DNA from: Fibrobacter sp. UWB15
GTDB taxonomy: Bacteria; Fibrobacterota; Fibrobacteria; Fibrobacterales; Fibrobacteraceae
Length of the DNA: 64,000 bases
Direction of reading: 5' to 3'
Assembly (NCBI RefSeq): GCF_900177705.1
Contig: NZ_FXBA01000003.1
Coordinates: 1-64,000 of the forward strand
Below the pieces are notes generated by a model. The model had not been told where the DNA came from, searched no databases, and worked only from the letters and a program-made list of their open reading frames with translations. Shown here piece after piece: positions 16,256 to 25,323 of this stretch. The number at the start of each line of letters is the position of its first letter. Position 1 is the stretch's first letter. Made by a program: the position numbers and the translations under genes.

Positions 16256-18282
16256 CTTTCCCCCACGTAGCCTCTTTCGATAATCGGGATTTCTTTGCGC
16301 TTTTCGGCCACGGCGGTCGTGGCGGGCGCGTAATGTTCCTGCAGGTAGTCGCGGGCATTTTCGGCAGAGAGCGGCTTGCTAAAGTAGAACCCTTGAATCA
16401 GGCGGCAGCCTTCGTCCCGCAAGAACTGCAGTTGGCTTTCGGATTCCACACCCTCGGCAATCAAGTCCAGATTCATGGATTTTGCAATGCCGATCACCAT
16501 ACGGGCAAACGAGGCGTCTTCTTCGTCGTCGGTCACGTGGTCAATGAACGACTTGTCCATCTTGAGCGTATGGATGGGGAACTGCTTTAGGTAAGAAAGG
16601 CTGCTGTACCCCGTACCGAAGTCGTCGATCGAAATCTGGATACCCATACTCGAAAGCGCCTTCATGATGCGCACGGTCTTTTCGGCTTCGCACACGGCGG
16701 TGTATTCCGTGATTTCGAGCTTGAGGTTCTTGGGGTTCAGCTGGGTTTCCAGCAGCACCTGCTTAATGTCGTCGATCATGTTGTCGAGCGCAAACTGCTT
16801 GGCCGAAAAATTCACCGCCACCTGAATGTCGGTAAAGCCCGCGTCAACCCATTTTTTGGTCTGCAGGCACGCCATCTTCAAAATTTGCGCCCCGAGCGGA
16901 ATGATCAAGCCGGTTTCTTCGGCAATGGGAATAAATTCCGCCGGCGAAATAAACTTGCTCTTGGACTGGTTCCAGCGCACCAAGGCTTCAAAGGCCACAA
17001 TGCGGTTGCCGTCGGTAATGTCGACAATGGGCTGGTAGAACAGCACGAATTCTTGCGCCTGAATGGCCTTGCGAATGTCGAATTCGAGCTTGTAAAGGCG
17101 CATGGCCTTTTCGCGGATACCGCCGCTAAAGAACTGGATTCCGCCGTGGTTCACGCTCTTCTTCATTTCGCGAAGGCTAGACGTCACGTTCGCCATGATA
17201 TCTTCGACGCAGTCCACTTCGCGGTTCAGCGCCACTGCCATCGAGACGCCAATGTAGAGTTCGCGACCATCGAGCTGGATCGGCTGCTTTACGGCGCTGT
17301 GAATGCGGCGCACAATCGACTTCACGTCGCTGTCGTCGTTCTTTTGAATGTCATGCAGCACAATGGCAAACACGTCGGGGCCAATGCGGGCAATGGTGTC
17401 GCCCACGCGGCACTGGGCCCTGATGCGGTCGGCCACTACGCGCAGCACGTTGTCGCCCACGTTAATGGAATAAGAGGTATTGATCGCGCCAAAGCGGTCG
17501 ATATCCAAAAGCGCCACGGCAAACAGGTAGTCCGGTCGCTGCAGGGCCATGTCGACATCGACTTTGAGTTTTTCCAAGAAGAACTTGCGGTTGTAGACAC
17601 CCGTGAGCGCGTCTTGGTACACGTAATAGTAGTTCTGCTTTTCCTGGGCCTGTTTGTCGGAATTTTCGTCGAGGGACCCCACAATGCGAATGGGGTGACC
17701 GTCTTCGTTCAGCTGCACGTGGCCCGAGATTACCAGCTTGTCGGCTTCGGCGGAATTGTCAAGCAGCGAAACAATCAGGTGGAATTTTTCGCCCGTTTCG
17801 AGTGCCAACTTTAGTTCTTCTTTAAAGCGGAGCCAGTCGCTTTCGACAATGCGTTCCCTGAGCAGGTCAAAAGAATCTTGAATGGGGCTCGCCTGGGCCT
17901 GCAGCAGCTTAATGGCGCGCTTGGACCAGTAAACCTTGCCCGTTACGACGTCGAACGTCCAAAAACCGTTCGAAGAAACGTCCACCATCATCTGGAAGAG
18001 TTCGTCGCGCTCCATGAGGTCTTTCTTGAAATCGCGGATAGGGGTCTGCGCGGGGGCAGGAGCGGTAATTTCGACATCTTCGCGCATGCGCTTGCGGTTG
18101 CCGATAACCGGGAACCGGTACATCACGGCCACGACCACCAAGAAGAAATCCGCTAAAAAATAAGGAACAGCCCACAATAGACTGTCCTTGGTCGCAACGA
18201 TTTCGGGAATAAAAGCAGCAAAGAAAACACTTGCCAAAACCAGCAAGAGTCGCAAAAAAACTTTCTCTTCAAATAATCTCAT
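16243..18282 (-). CDS. membrane PAS-GGDEF-EAL protein, probable c-di-GMP phosphodiesterase
   Basis: This 679-residue protein has two membrane helices (about 9-28 and 34-54), a PAS-like region (about 95-205), a GGDEF domain (about 220-385) and an EAL domain (about 405-655). The GGDEF site is degenerate, reading GPDVF at 301-305, so cyclase activity is unlikely. The EAL site looks complete: EAL at 432-434, NFSAKQF, LEITEY, IDDFGTGYSSL, MDKSF and IAEGVE. The protein should therefore hydrolyse c-di-GMP, perhaps with GTP binding to the GGDEF part as a regulator. It is monocistronic and convergent with tatD. Confidence 0.9.
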   Translation of the reverse strand: MRLFEEKVFLRLLLVLASVFFAAFIPEIVATKDSLLWAVPYFLADFFLVVVAVMYRFPVIGNRKRMREDVEITAPAPAQTPIRDFKKDLMERDELFQMMVDVSSNGFWTFDVVTGKVYWSKRAIKLLQAQASPIQDSFDLLRERIVESDWLRFKEELKLALETGEKFHLIVSLLDNSAEADKLVISGHVQLNEDGHPIRIVGSLDENSDKQAQEKQNYYYVYQDALTGVYNRKFFLEKLKVDVDMALQRPDYLFAVALLDIDRFGAINTSYSINVGDNVLRVVADRIRAQCRVGDTIARIGPDVFAIVLHDIQKNDDSDVKSIVRRIHSAVKQPIQLDGRELYIGVSMAVALNREVDCVEDIMANVTSSLREMKKSVNHGGIQFFSGGIREKAMRLYKLEFDIRKAIQAQEFVLFYQPIVDITDGNRIVAFEALVRWNQSKSKFISPAEFIPIAEETGLIIPLGAQILKMACLQTKKWVDAGFTDIQVAVNFSAKQFALDNMIDDIKQVLLETQLNPKNLKLEITEYTAVCEAEKTVRIMKALSSMGIQISIDDFGTGYSSLSYLKQFPIHTLKMDKSFIDHVTDDEEDASFARMVIGIAKSMNLDLIAEGVESESQLQFLRDEGCRLIQGFYFSKPLSAENARDYLQEHYAPATTAVAEKRKEIPIIERGYVGESYIP

Positions 18283-18379
18283 TTACCCATCCGTATGGGC
18301 TTAATATATAAATAAATTTTAACAGTGTAACTAAAAATTTTATGTTTTTTTTGATAGTCGATGATTACACCGCTAATAG

Positions 18380-18405
18380 AAAAACGGACCCCGCAGGATC
18401 CGTTT
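18380..18405 (-). terminator. intrinsic terminator after tRNA-Glu
   Basis: Eight-base arms (18384-18391 and 18396-18403, one mismatch) with a four-base loop are followed on the minus strand by a T run, just downstream of the tRNA. Confidence 0.75.
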
Positions 18406-18407
18406 AA

Positions 18408-18480
18408 TAGTGCCAAAGGGACTCGAACCCTTGTTACCGGCGTGAGAGGCCAGTGTCCTGGACCACTAGACGATGGCACC
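18408..18480 (-). tRNA. tRNA-Glu (anticodon CUC)
   Basis: On the minus strand the sequence folds as a 73-nt cloverleaf. The acceptor arm is GGTGCCA with TGGCACT (one G-T pair). The D-arm is of Glu type (TCGTCTAGTGG). The anticodon stem is CTGGC/GCCGG with loop CTCTCAC, giving anticodon CTC. The T-arm contains GGTTCGAGTCCC. CCA is not encoded. It is read in the same direction as the PPIase gene upstream and is followed by a terminator. Confidence 0.93.
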
Positions 18481-18492
18481 GAAATTCGCCGT

Positions 18493-18516
18493 ATTTGGCG
18501 TTTTGCGCCGCCAAAT
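18493..18516. terminator. hairpin between the PPIase gene and tRNA-Glu
   Basis: Perfect 8-bp arms ATTTGGCG and CGCCAAAT are separated by eight bases. There is no T run, so it may be a weak terminator or processing hairpin between the PPIase gene and the tRNA. Confidence 0.4.
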
Positions 18517-18549
18517 ATAGCAAAACCGTAAAATTCTGTCTAGCCCGGA

Positions 18550-20502
18550 TTAGTCTCTGTAGAACAGGTCGAGGTTGCTTTCGACTGCCGTAGAATTTTC
18601 GAGGTTGTTCACGTATTCGTTGAACAAACTCATAGCCACATAGCTAGAGGCGTTGGCCACGTCGCTCTTGACGGCGGTGTTCACGGCATCTTCTTCGGGA
18701 GCCTTCTTGGAGAGCACCTTGACCATCACGGCACCGTTGTCGGTTGCAATGGCAGAGGACCATTCGCCAACCTTAGCGCCTTCGAGCACCTTGGCGAGGT
18801 GGGTGTTGCCGTAGCCGAAGCCCGGAACAAAACCATCGACCGAGGCGGTAATCTTTTCGATTTCGACCTTTTCGATCTTGTTGGCGGCAACAGTGGCAGA
18901 GTCGGCGGCGCTGTCGGCCGGAGCCCAGGCCTTGACCTTGTCGGCCACGGAATTCAGGTAGCTTTCGGCAGCGGCAGCGGACTTGTTGCGGAGCAGCGTG
19001 CTCTTGATGTTGTTGAAGTACAGGTCGAGGCTACGTTCGCCGGCCTTGAGTTCCTTGGACTTGAGGGCGACAACGACCCACTTGTTGTTCTTCATGATCG
19101 GAGAAACCTTGCTGGATTCTTCCGGGAGGTTTTCGTTGGGCCATGCGTAAGAGGTAAGGCCCTTGAGGTAACCGACACCGTCGATCGATTCGCCGCGAGA
19201 AATCCAGTTAGAAGTATGAGTGTCGATGTTCTGTTCCTTGGCTGCTTCGGCGAAGGTCTTGCCGGCATCCACAGAAGCCTTGATCTTGGTGAGGATACCT
19301 TCGAGGCTGTCGATGGTTTCAGAAGAAGCGTTCACGACAAGGAGAATGTGAGCGACCTTCACGAGGTCTGCACCGGTAGAATCCTTGGACTTGCCAAGGC
19401 TCTTGATAATGTGGTAGCCGAAGCGGGTACGAACCGGTTCAGAAACTGCACCGGAGTCGAGGCCGAAGGCCACGTCTTCGAATTCCTTGACATACACGCC
19501 GCGACCCACGTAGTCGTCGCTCAAGATGCCGCCCTTTTCGGCGGTGCCGGCGTCTTCAGAAGAAATGCGGGCCATGTCTTCGAACGTGGTGGTCGAAGAG
19601 GAATCGGTCAGCTGGTAGTAAAGCGTCATGGCGTATTCGCGAATGCGGGCGTCATCAGCAGCGGTAGCTTCGACCGGGAGGTAGGCAAATTCGAACTGGG
19701 CCATGTCCTTCTTGACAAAGAAGCTGTCGCGGTGGGCGTTGAAGTAGCCTGCCACCATCACGCTGTCCACAGAATTGTCGTCGACCTTGAAGTCGTTGTT
19801 AGAAGCAACTGCCACCTGCAGTTCGTAGTCGGTCAAGCGACGGTTGACAGCCCAGCTAGCTTCCAAAGAAGTAGCATGCACAGAAGCGCCGACCAGCATC
19901 TGCAGTTGACGCATCGGGATGGTGTTGGTCTTGAGGTCTTCTTCGAACTGCAACATGACGCCCCAGCGGAATGCTTCGGGAGTCTTGAGCCATGCTTCGT
20001 ATTCAGCCTTGTCGAAGGTAGAATCGGTCATGAACTTCGGGAGCGTAGACACATAAGCCTGGTAGCGCTGCATGAAGTCTTCTTGGCTAGAGGACTGCTG
20101 CTGGATCATGCGGATGCGCATCTGGGCTTCCTGGTAAAGGCGGGCGCGAACGGCATCGGGGTTGCGGACGAATTCAGATTCAAGTTCGGCAACCGAGGCG
20201 CTCAGTTCGGCTTTTTCGAACTGTTCGTTCAAGAGAATCTGGCGAACGAAGCTACGGAACACTTCGGTGCGCAGCTGGTTGTACTGTTCGTCTTCGAGGT
20301 GCTGGCCCTGGTACTGGTTCTGCACGATATTCTTGATGCGGGAGTCGAATTCGGCATAAGTAATCTTCTTATCGTTTACAACGCCGACCGGATAGCTGTG
20401 TCCTTGGTTGGGCACGCGGTCCATGGCCAAAAGGCCAACCACGATACCCGCGGCAAAGATAACGATAATCCACTTGGCTTTTTCATTAATCCACGTTAAC
20501 AT
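18550..20502 (-). CDS. PpiD-like membrane-anchored peptidyl-prolyl isomerase
   Basis: This protein of about 650 residues has one N-terminal membrane helix (KWIIVIFAAGIVVGLLAM), a SurA/PpiD-type N-terminal chaperone region and two stretches of parvulin (PPIC) similarity. The first is the best (GGILSDDYVGRG through VRTRFGYHIIKSLG); the second begins KVAHILLVVN. Such proteins help secreted and outer-membrane proteins fold after leaving the Sec channel. The frame is open to 20535, but the start is placed at MLTWINEKAKW (20500-20502) with GGAG eight bases upstream. It is divergent from nadB. Confidence 0.88.
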   Translation of the reverse strand: MLTWINEKAKWIIVIFAAGIVVGLLAMDRVPNQGHSYPVGVVNDKKITYAEFDSRIKNIVQNQYQGQHLEDEQYNQLRTEVFRSFVRQILLNEQFEKAELSASVAELESEFVRNPDAVRARLYQEAQMRIRMIQQQSSSQEDFMQRYQAYVSTLPKFMTDSTFDKAEYEAWLKTPEAFRWGVMLQFEEDLKTNTIPMRQLQMLVGASVHATSLEASWAVNRRLTDYELQVAVASNNDFKVDDNSVDSVMVAGYFNAHRDSFFVKKDMAQFEFAYLPVEATAADDARIREYAMTLYYQLTDSSSTTTFEDMARISSEDAGTAEKGGILSDDYVGRGVYVKEFEDVAFGLDSGAVSEPVRTRFGYHIIKSLGKSKDSTGADLVKVAHILLVVNASSETIDSLEGILTKIKASVDAGKTFAEAAKEQNIDTHTSNWISRGESIDGVGYLKGLTSYAWPNENLPEESSKVSPIMKNNKWVVVALKSKELKAGERSLDLYFNNIKSTLLRNKSAAAAESYLNSVADKVKAWAPADSAADSATVAANKIEKVEIEKITASVDGFVPGFGYGNTHLAKVLEGAKVGEWSSAIATDNGAVMVKVLSKKAPEEDAVNTAVKSDVANASSYVAMSLFNEYVNNLENSTAVESNLDLFYRD

Positions 20503-20649
20503 AGAGTAGACTCCATAGAAATTTTTGTCGGGCAAAATGTAGCAAAAAAAATCTATTTCTTTTATTTTGCATTCAAATAATGCCGAAATAGCGCTTTTTT
20601 TCTATCTATATACCACGTAAAGACAAAGTTTAGCCAACGGAGTTCGGTC

Positions 20650-22221
20650 ATGTACGACATTTTGGTTCTGGGAGCAGGAATTTCTGGCCTAAGCGCAGCG
20701 TTGCACGCAGCAGAAAAGGGCCTTTCGGTAGTCATTCTCACCAAGGGAGCCAAGCCGGACGGATCATCGAACTACGCCCAGGGCGGAATCGCCACCGTTA
20801 CCGAAAAGACGGACAAGTTCAAGTTCCATATCGACGACACGCTCGAAGCCGGTGCAGGCCTTTGCAAAAAAGAACCGGTGAATATTCTGACAAAAAGCGG
20901 CCCAGACACCATTCGCCAGCTGGTCAAGTGGGGCGTGCAGTTTACCCCCTCGCCCGCCGACAAGACCCAGTTCGACTTGCACCTGGAAGGCGGTCACAGC
21001 CACCACCGCATTTTGCACGCCGCAGACCTCACCGGAAAAGAGATTATGCGTGCACTCCTTTGCGAACTGCACAAGCACAAGAACATTCACTACATCGAAA
21101 ACTGCTACATCAAGGACTTGATTTGCAAGGGCGAAGGCAAGAGTAAGCGCTGCGTCGGCGCAAAGATCATTCACCAAAAAACGGGCATTGTCGAAGACCT
21201 TTACGCCAAGGCATCTATTCTTTCTACCGGCGGTGCCGGTCGTATCTGGCAGTACACCGTTTGCCCGCCCGACAGCTGCGGCGACGGCATGGCGATTGCT
21301 GCCCGTGCAGGGGCCGCGCTGCAAGACATTGAATTCATGCAGTTCCACCCCACGAGCCTTTATGCGCCGAGCCTCAAGAAGCCGTTCCTGATTTCGGAAG
21401 CGGTACGCGGCTTTGGCGGAATCTTGAAGAACGACAAGGGCGAAGAATTCATGAACCAGGTGCACCCGCTGCATTCCCTTGCACCGCGCGACATTGTGGC
21501 ACGCGCCATTCACAGCGAAATGCAGCGACTGGGCAAGCCGAACATGTTTATCGACTTGAGCGGTCGCACGCCGAAAGACATCAAGAGCCACTTCCCGAAC
21601 ATTTACGCGAAATGCCTCGAGGCAGGAATTGACATTACCAAGCAGTGGATTCCGGTGGTGCCGGCCGCACATTACATGTGCGGAGGCGTACTGGTCGACA
21701 TATGGTCTAGGACTGAAATCAAGGGCCTGTACGCCTGCGGCGAAGTCGCCGCCACCGGCGTTCACGGCGCTAACCGTCTCGCCTCTAACTCCCTCTTGGA
21801 AAGTGTCGTCTTCGCCATTCGCGCCGTGGACAACATTTGCGAAAGCGGTCTCCTTAAAGAAAAGCTGGTACCCGGCAAAGCCAAGCCGCAAAAAGTTTCG
21901 TTCGGCAAGGCGGCCTACTGGCGCAAGCGCAAGAAGATTCTGCAAGACATGATGTGGACGCATTGCGGAATCGTACGTACCGTGGCGGGCCTGAACCAAG
22001 GCCTGACAGTCATCAAGGAACTGGAAAAAGATATCGATGCAGCCATCAAGAACAAGGAAACAGAAAATCTGCATTACCTTGAATTCTTGAACGCGCTTCA
22101 GGTATCGAAAATGATTCTGATTGCGGCACTGCACCGCAAGGAATCCCGCGGATTGCATTACATTCTGGACTACCCGAATCTGGATCCCAAGACGAAGCAT
22201 CATACGATTTACTTAAAGTAG
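20650..22221 (+). CDS. nadB: L-aspartate oxidase
   Basis: This 523-residue flavoprotein begins with the FAD dinucleotide fold DILVLGAGISGLSAALHA and has SSNYAQGGIA, a substrate-binding region with EFMQFHPTSLY, HYMCGGV and the C-terminal GANRLASNSLLESVVF. It oxidises aspartate to iminoaspartate for NAD synthesis with NadA. Neither nadA nor nadC is in the window. The stop codon TAG is formed by the first unit of a heptad array that leads into the kinase gene. Confidence 0.93.
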   Translation: MYDILVLGAGISGLSAALHAAEKGLSVVILTKGAKPDGSSNYAQGGIATVTEKTDKFKFHIDDTLEAGAGLCKKEPVNILTKSGPDTIRQLVKWGVQFTPSPADKTQFDLHLEGGHSHHRILHAADLTGKEIMRALLCELHKHKNIHYIENCYIKDLICKGEGKSKRCVGAKIIHQKTGIVEDLYAKASILSTGGAGRIWQYTVCPPDSCGDGMAIAARAGAALQDIEFMQFHPTSLYAPSLKKPFLISEAVRGFGGILKNDKGEEFMNQVHPLHSLAPRDIVARAIHSEMQRLGKPNMFIDLSGRTPKDIKSHFPNIYAKCLEAGIDITKQWIPVVPAAHYMCGGVLVDIWSRTEIKGLYACGEVAATGVHGANRLASNSLLESVVFAIRAVDNICESGLLKEKLVPGKAKPQKVSFGKAAYWRKRKKILQDMMWTHCGIVRTVAGLNQGLTVIKELEKDIDAAIKNKETENLHYLEFLNALQVSKMILIAALHRKESRGLHYILDYPNLDPKTKHHTIYLK

Positions 22222-22250
22222 GAAGTAGACAGTAGGAAGTTGGAAGTGGC
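22216..22250. repeat. heptad array, nadB-kinase junction
   Basis: Five 7-base units in register (AAGTAGG, AAGTAGA, CAGTAGG, AAGTTGG, AAGTGGC) begin in the last sense codon of nadB and decay inside the first codons of the kinase frame. The units supply the nadB stop (TAG 22219-22221), an AGGAAG that can serve as Shine-Dalgarno, and the TTG/GTG start codons of the next gene. Confidence 0.88.
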
Positions 22251-23307
22251 AAGCGAGAGCAAGAAACCCGCAAAGATAGGTGGATACACACCGACGCAGG
22301 AACTGGGTTCCGGCGCCATGGGCCAGCTGTGGCTTTGCCATGACAAGTCACTCGACCGAATGGTCGTGGTCAAGCAGATGCAGCAAGACATCGAAGATAG
22401 CGATGTGAACATCCGCCGCTTTATGCAAGAAGGCAACATTCTTGCGCACCTGAACCACCCGGCTATTACCAAACCCTACGCCTTGTGGAAAGAAAAAGAC
22501 GGCAAGCTTTCGCTTTCCATGGAATTCGTGCACGGGCTTACACTTCGCCAGATTTTAGACAAAGTACCGCAACCGCCGCTCTGGGTGGTGCTGAACATTT
22601 TGCACGAGATTCTTTGCGCCTTGGGCGAAGCCCACCGCAAGGGGATTGTGCACCGCGACCTGAAACCCGCAAATATCATGGTCGACAACGACGGTCGCGT
22701 GCACCTGCTGGACTTTGGTATTGCCCACACCGAAAATCCGCTCAAGTTTAGCAAAGGTGAAGATGCCGAACGCTTAACGCAAACAGGCGCCATACTCGGC
22801 ACTGTCACTTACATGAGCCCCGAACAAACGCTAGGCGAAGAGGCAACCCCCGCTTCGGACTTGTTCGCGATCGGCATCATCGCAAGTGAAATGCTACTGG
22901 GCCAGAATCTGTTTCGCGGCACAAGTTTTAGCGACACGCTCACGCGCATCCAAAAGCTGCGTGTTACCGAAAAGGCATTTAGTAAGGAAATCCCCCGCCG
23001 CTTAAGAAAGCTGATCGAACGAATGCTCCAGAAGGATCCGCGCAAGCGCCCGCTCACCGCATTCGATGCCGCCGAGCAAGTTTCGCAAGTCATGCGAAAC
23101 TTCCCCCGCGACATGGTCCCCTACATGGCCATGTGGATTTACGCTATTAAAGATTCTATCAAGCAAAAGACAGAATCTATTGACGAAACGCTTTATACTG
23201 AACCCCCGGTCTACCCCACTCACCGAAAGTTCCTGTTATTCAAGGGTTTTTGCATGGGAGCTTTGGCCGGTTCTTTAATTTGTTTTTTAATTACACGATT
23301 TATTTAA
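22240..23307 (+). CDS. Ser/Thr protein kinase with C-terminal membrane anchor
   Basis: This Hanks-type kinase of about 355 residues has the glycine loop GSGAMGQLW, the lysine in VVVKQM, HRDLKPANIMVDN, DFG (LLDFGIAH) and the activation-loop end GTVTYMSPEQ, so it should be active. One membrane helix lies at the C terminus (GFCMGALAGSLICFLITRFI), with no sensor domain beyond it. The start is uncertain: TTG 22240 or GTG 22246, both inside a heptad array, with AGGAAG just upstream. The cvpA-like gene follows 21 bp later, suggesting an operon nadB-kinase-cvpA. Confidence 0.9.
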   Translation: MEVASESKKPAKIGGYTPTQELGSGAMGQLWLCHDKSLDRMVVVKQMQQDIEDSDVNIRRFMQEGNILAHLNHPAITKPYALWKEKDGKLSLSMEFVHGLTLRQILDKVPQPPLWVVLNILHEILCALGEAHRKGIVHRDLKPANIMVDNDGRVHLLDFGIAHTENPLKFSKGEDAERLTQTGAILGTVTYMSPEQTLGEEATPASDLFAIGIIASEMLLGQNLFRGTSFSDTLTRIQKLRVTEKAFSKEIPRRLRKLIERMLQKDPRKRPLTAFDAAEQVSQVMRNFPRDMVPYMAMWIYAIKDSIKQKTESIDETLYTEPPVYPTHRKFLLFKGFCMGALAGSLICFLITRFI

Positions 23308-23328
23308 AACCTATTTAAAACAAATTTT

Positions 23329-23988
23329 ATGAACGCCATCGATATCGTCTGCCTCGTCATCATCCTGTTCTTAATGTTACTGGGACTGTGGCACGGCTTT
23401 TTCCGAGGAATTTTTCGACTGATTGCCTGGGCCGCAGGCATTGTGGGCGCCTATTTTGCATGCGGCTTGCTGGCCGAATTTATTTCGAGCACTTTGCAGT
23501 CCAGCGCGTTTTCGACTAAGCTCGTTTGCATGTGCATCGGCTTTTTGGTGCCGTTCCTTTTCTTCTTGTTCGTGGGGCATTTTCTGCAACACATTACCGA
23601 AGGCACAAAAGTCGGCAAGGCCGACCGAATTCTCGGCGGCATTTTTGGAGTTATTAAGGCATTGCTCATTTGCTTTGTGCTGCTGACGATTTTGCACCTG
23701 TTCCCCTTCGGCGGAATTGTTCCTGAAACTCGCGACAACGCCTTCGCCTACGACGCTTACAAGGCAACCCTTGAACTGATGGGTTATTCTTCGGAGCCGG
23801 TCGACCTTTTGGAAGTCGCCGAGAAAAAAGCGAGCGAAGTCGTTAAAAACGCAACGGACAAAGCAGCAGAAAAAGCCGCGGAAGCCGCTAAAGATGTCGC
23901 TGACAAGGCAGTTGAAAAAGCAACCGAAGCGGCTAAGGAAACAGTGAAAGGCGCTGTAAGCAACGCTGTGGATACTCTGAAGAAATAG
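23329..23988 (+). CDS. CvpA family membrane protein with LEA-like tail
   Basis: The first 145 or so residues form four hydrophobic helices of the CvpA (colicin V production) family, opening MNAIDIVCLVIILFLMLLGLWHGFFRG. The remaining about 60 residues are an amphipathic Ala/Lys/Glu helix with repeated AAEKAAEAAKD-like units, similar to group-3 LEA or apolipoprotein-type 11-mers. That tail is not part of ordinary CvpA proteins. It would project from the membrane and could lie on the lipid surface or bind another protein. It follows the kinase gene closely and is convergent with the deaminase gene. Confidence 0.82.
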   Translation: MNAIDIVCLVIILFLMLLGLWHGFFRGIFRLIAWAAGIVGAYFACGLLAEFISSTLQSSAFSTKLVCMCIGFLVPFLFFLFVGHFLQHITEGTKVGKADRILGGIFGVIKALLICFVLLTILHLFPFGGIVPETRDNAFAYDAYKATLELMGYSSEPVDLLEVAEKKASEVVKNATDKAAEKAAEAAKDVADKAVEKATEAAKETVKGAVSNAVDTLKK

Positions 23989-23996
23989 CTATGACT

Positions 23997-25241
23997 TTAG
24001 TGGAGGACGGTCGCGTCCTTGATGATGTCTTCTTCACCGTCGACGTGATGATTGCGCATCACGAATTTACCGTTACAGATAACCGAATGAATGGCGCTGG
24101 AATCCCCTGCGTACACCCAGTTGCTCACCAAGTTATAATTCGGCACCAGGCGTTCGTTCTTAAGGTCAAGCAGCAAGGCGTCTGCCAAAAAGTCATCGGC
24201 GATTAACCCCGCCGGTATTCCATAAGCGAGCGCCGTATTCCAAGTCGCCATTTCTAGCGCCTCTATCGCCGGCAAGGATTCCGCCTTGCCGCTCTTGGGT
24301 TCCACTTTTGCAAGCAGCGAAATCAGTTTCATTTCTTCGTGCATGTCCAAGTTGTTATTCGACGAAGCACCGTCAGTACCAAGCCCTACAAGCACGCCGC
24401 TGTCCATGAGCGCGTTCACCTTCGGAATTCCGCTACCAAGCTTTAAGTTCGAACACGGATTCAGTATCGCCGCCGATTCCGATTCGGCCATCAGCGACAT
24501 TTCATAATCGTTCAAATGAACGCAGTGTGCGCCGACAAAATTTTCACCTAAGATTCCCCACTTGTCAAGCACTTCGACCGGCGTATGGCCATACTGCTTT
24601 TTGCAATCCTTGACTTCTTTGAGCGTTTCAGACAAATGAGTATGCAGAATGTAGCCCTCTTCGCGGGCGACTTTCGCGCAGCGCTTAAAGACTTTTTCAC
24701 CCACAGTGTAAATGCTATGCGGCATCACGGCAAGCTTGACTCGCTCCGATTCAAATCGGTGGTCCTGCAAGAACTTGAAGTTTTCTTCGATGTGTTCAGG
24801 TGTGTCCAGATTTTCGGCAATCGTCACGCCAATCGAGGCGCGGATTCCCATTTCTTTGACGACCTTCATAGTGACTTCGCGACGCCAGTACATGTCCGAA
24901 AAAAATACCGTTCCGGACTTGATCATTTCAAGCACGGCAAGGCGCGTTCCAATTTCGATATCCTTGGCGGTGAGTTTTGCCTCGAACGGCCAAATATATT
25001 CCGTAAGCCACTTTTGCAGCGGCATGTCATCGGCGTAGCCACGCAAAAGTGTCATGGCGGCATGAGTGTGGCCATTGTAGAACGGCGGCACTATGGCAAG
25101 CCCATCGCACTTGACCACTTCGGCTTTGTCGTAATCGCGCTTGGAAAGTTCGCGACCGACCTTGGCAAATTTCTTGCCCGAAATCAAAATATCTTGTTTT
25201 TTGCCCTGAAATAGTACAGATTGGAGTATTATCTTAGCCAT
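23997..25241 (-). CDS. amidohydrolase, S-adenosylhomocysteine/methylthioadenosine deaminase-like
   Basis: This 414-residue member of the cytosine deaminase-like amidohydrolases has metal ligands in GHTHAAMTLLRG, HTHLSETLKE, GAHCVHLND and LGTDGASSNNN. The last motif and the spacing match MtaD/SAH deaminases, which deaminate the adenine ring of SAH, MTA or adenosine. Guanine or other purine deaminases of the same fold are alternatives. It is monocistronic, convergent with cvpA (8-bp gap) and divergent from the diguanylate cyclase gene. Confidence 0.82.
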   Translation of the reverse strand: MAKIILQSVLFQGKKQDILISGKKFAKVGRELSKRDYDKAEVVKCDGLAIVPPFYNGHTHAAMTLLRGYADDMPLQKWLTEYIWPFEAKLTAKDIEIGTRLAVLEMIKSGTVFFSDMYWRREVTMKVVKEMGIRASIGVTIAENLDTPEHIEENFKFLQDHRFESERVKLAVMPHSIYTVGEKVFKRCAKVAREEGYILHTHLSETLKEVKDCKKQYGHTPVEVLDKWGILGENFVGAHCVHLNDYEMSLMAESESAAILNPCSNLKLGSGIPKVNALMDSGVLVGLGTDGASSNNNLDMHEEMKLISLLAKVEPKSGKAESLPAIEALEMATWNTALAYGIPAGLIADDFLADALLLDLKNERLVPNYNLVSNWVYAGDSSAIHSVICNGKFVMRNHHVDGEEDIIKDATVLH

Positions 25242-25323
25242 ATATGCCCGTTTTTCGCCTTGTTTTGCCCCAAAATATAAATTATAAAAGGCTATTTGAC
25301 CATTTTTTGTATATAATTATGGT

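Noticed and set aside
18799-20499. 566-codon plus-strand open frame opposite the PPIase gene
   Set aside because: It is antisense to a gene with clear PPIC motifs; the translation is low-complexity (Val, Gly, His rich) without any domain. Long antisense frames are common here because of the codon bias.
20764-22203. 479-codon minus-strand frame opposite nadB
   Set aside because: Shadow of nadB; no recognisable motif and no ribosome binding site.
25296-25316. promoter TTGACC...TATAAT in front of the diguanylate cyclase gene
   Set aside because: The boxes are only about ten bases apart and too close to the start codon, so this is not a valid sigma70 spacing.
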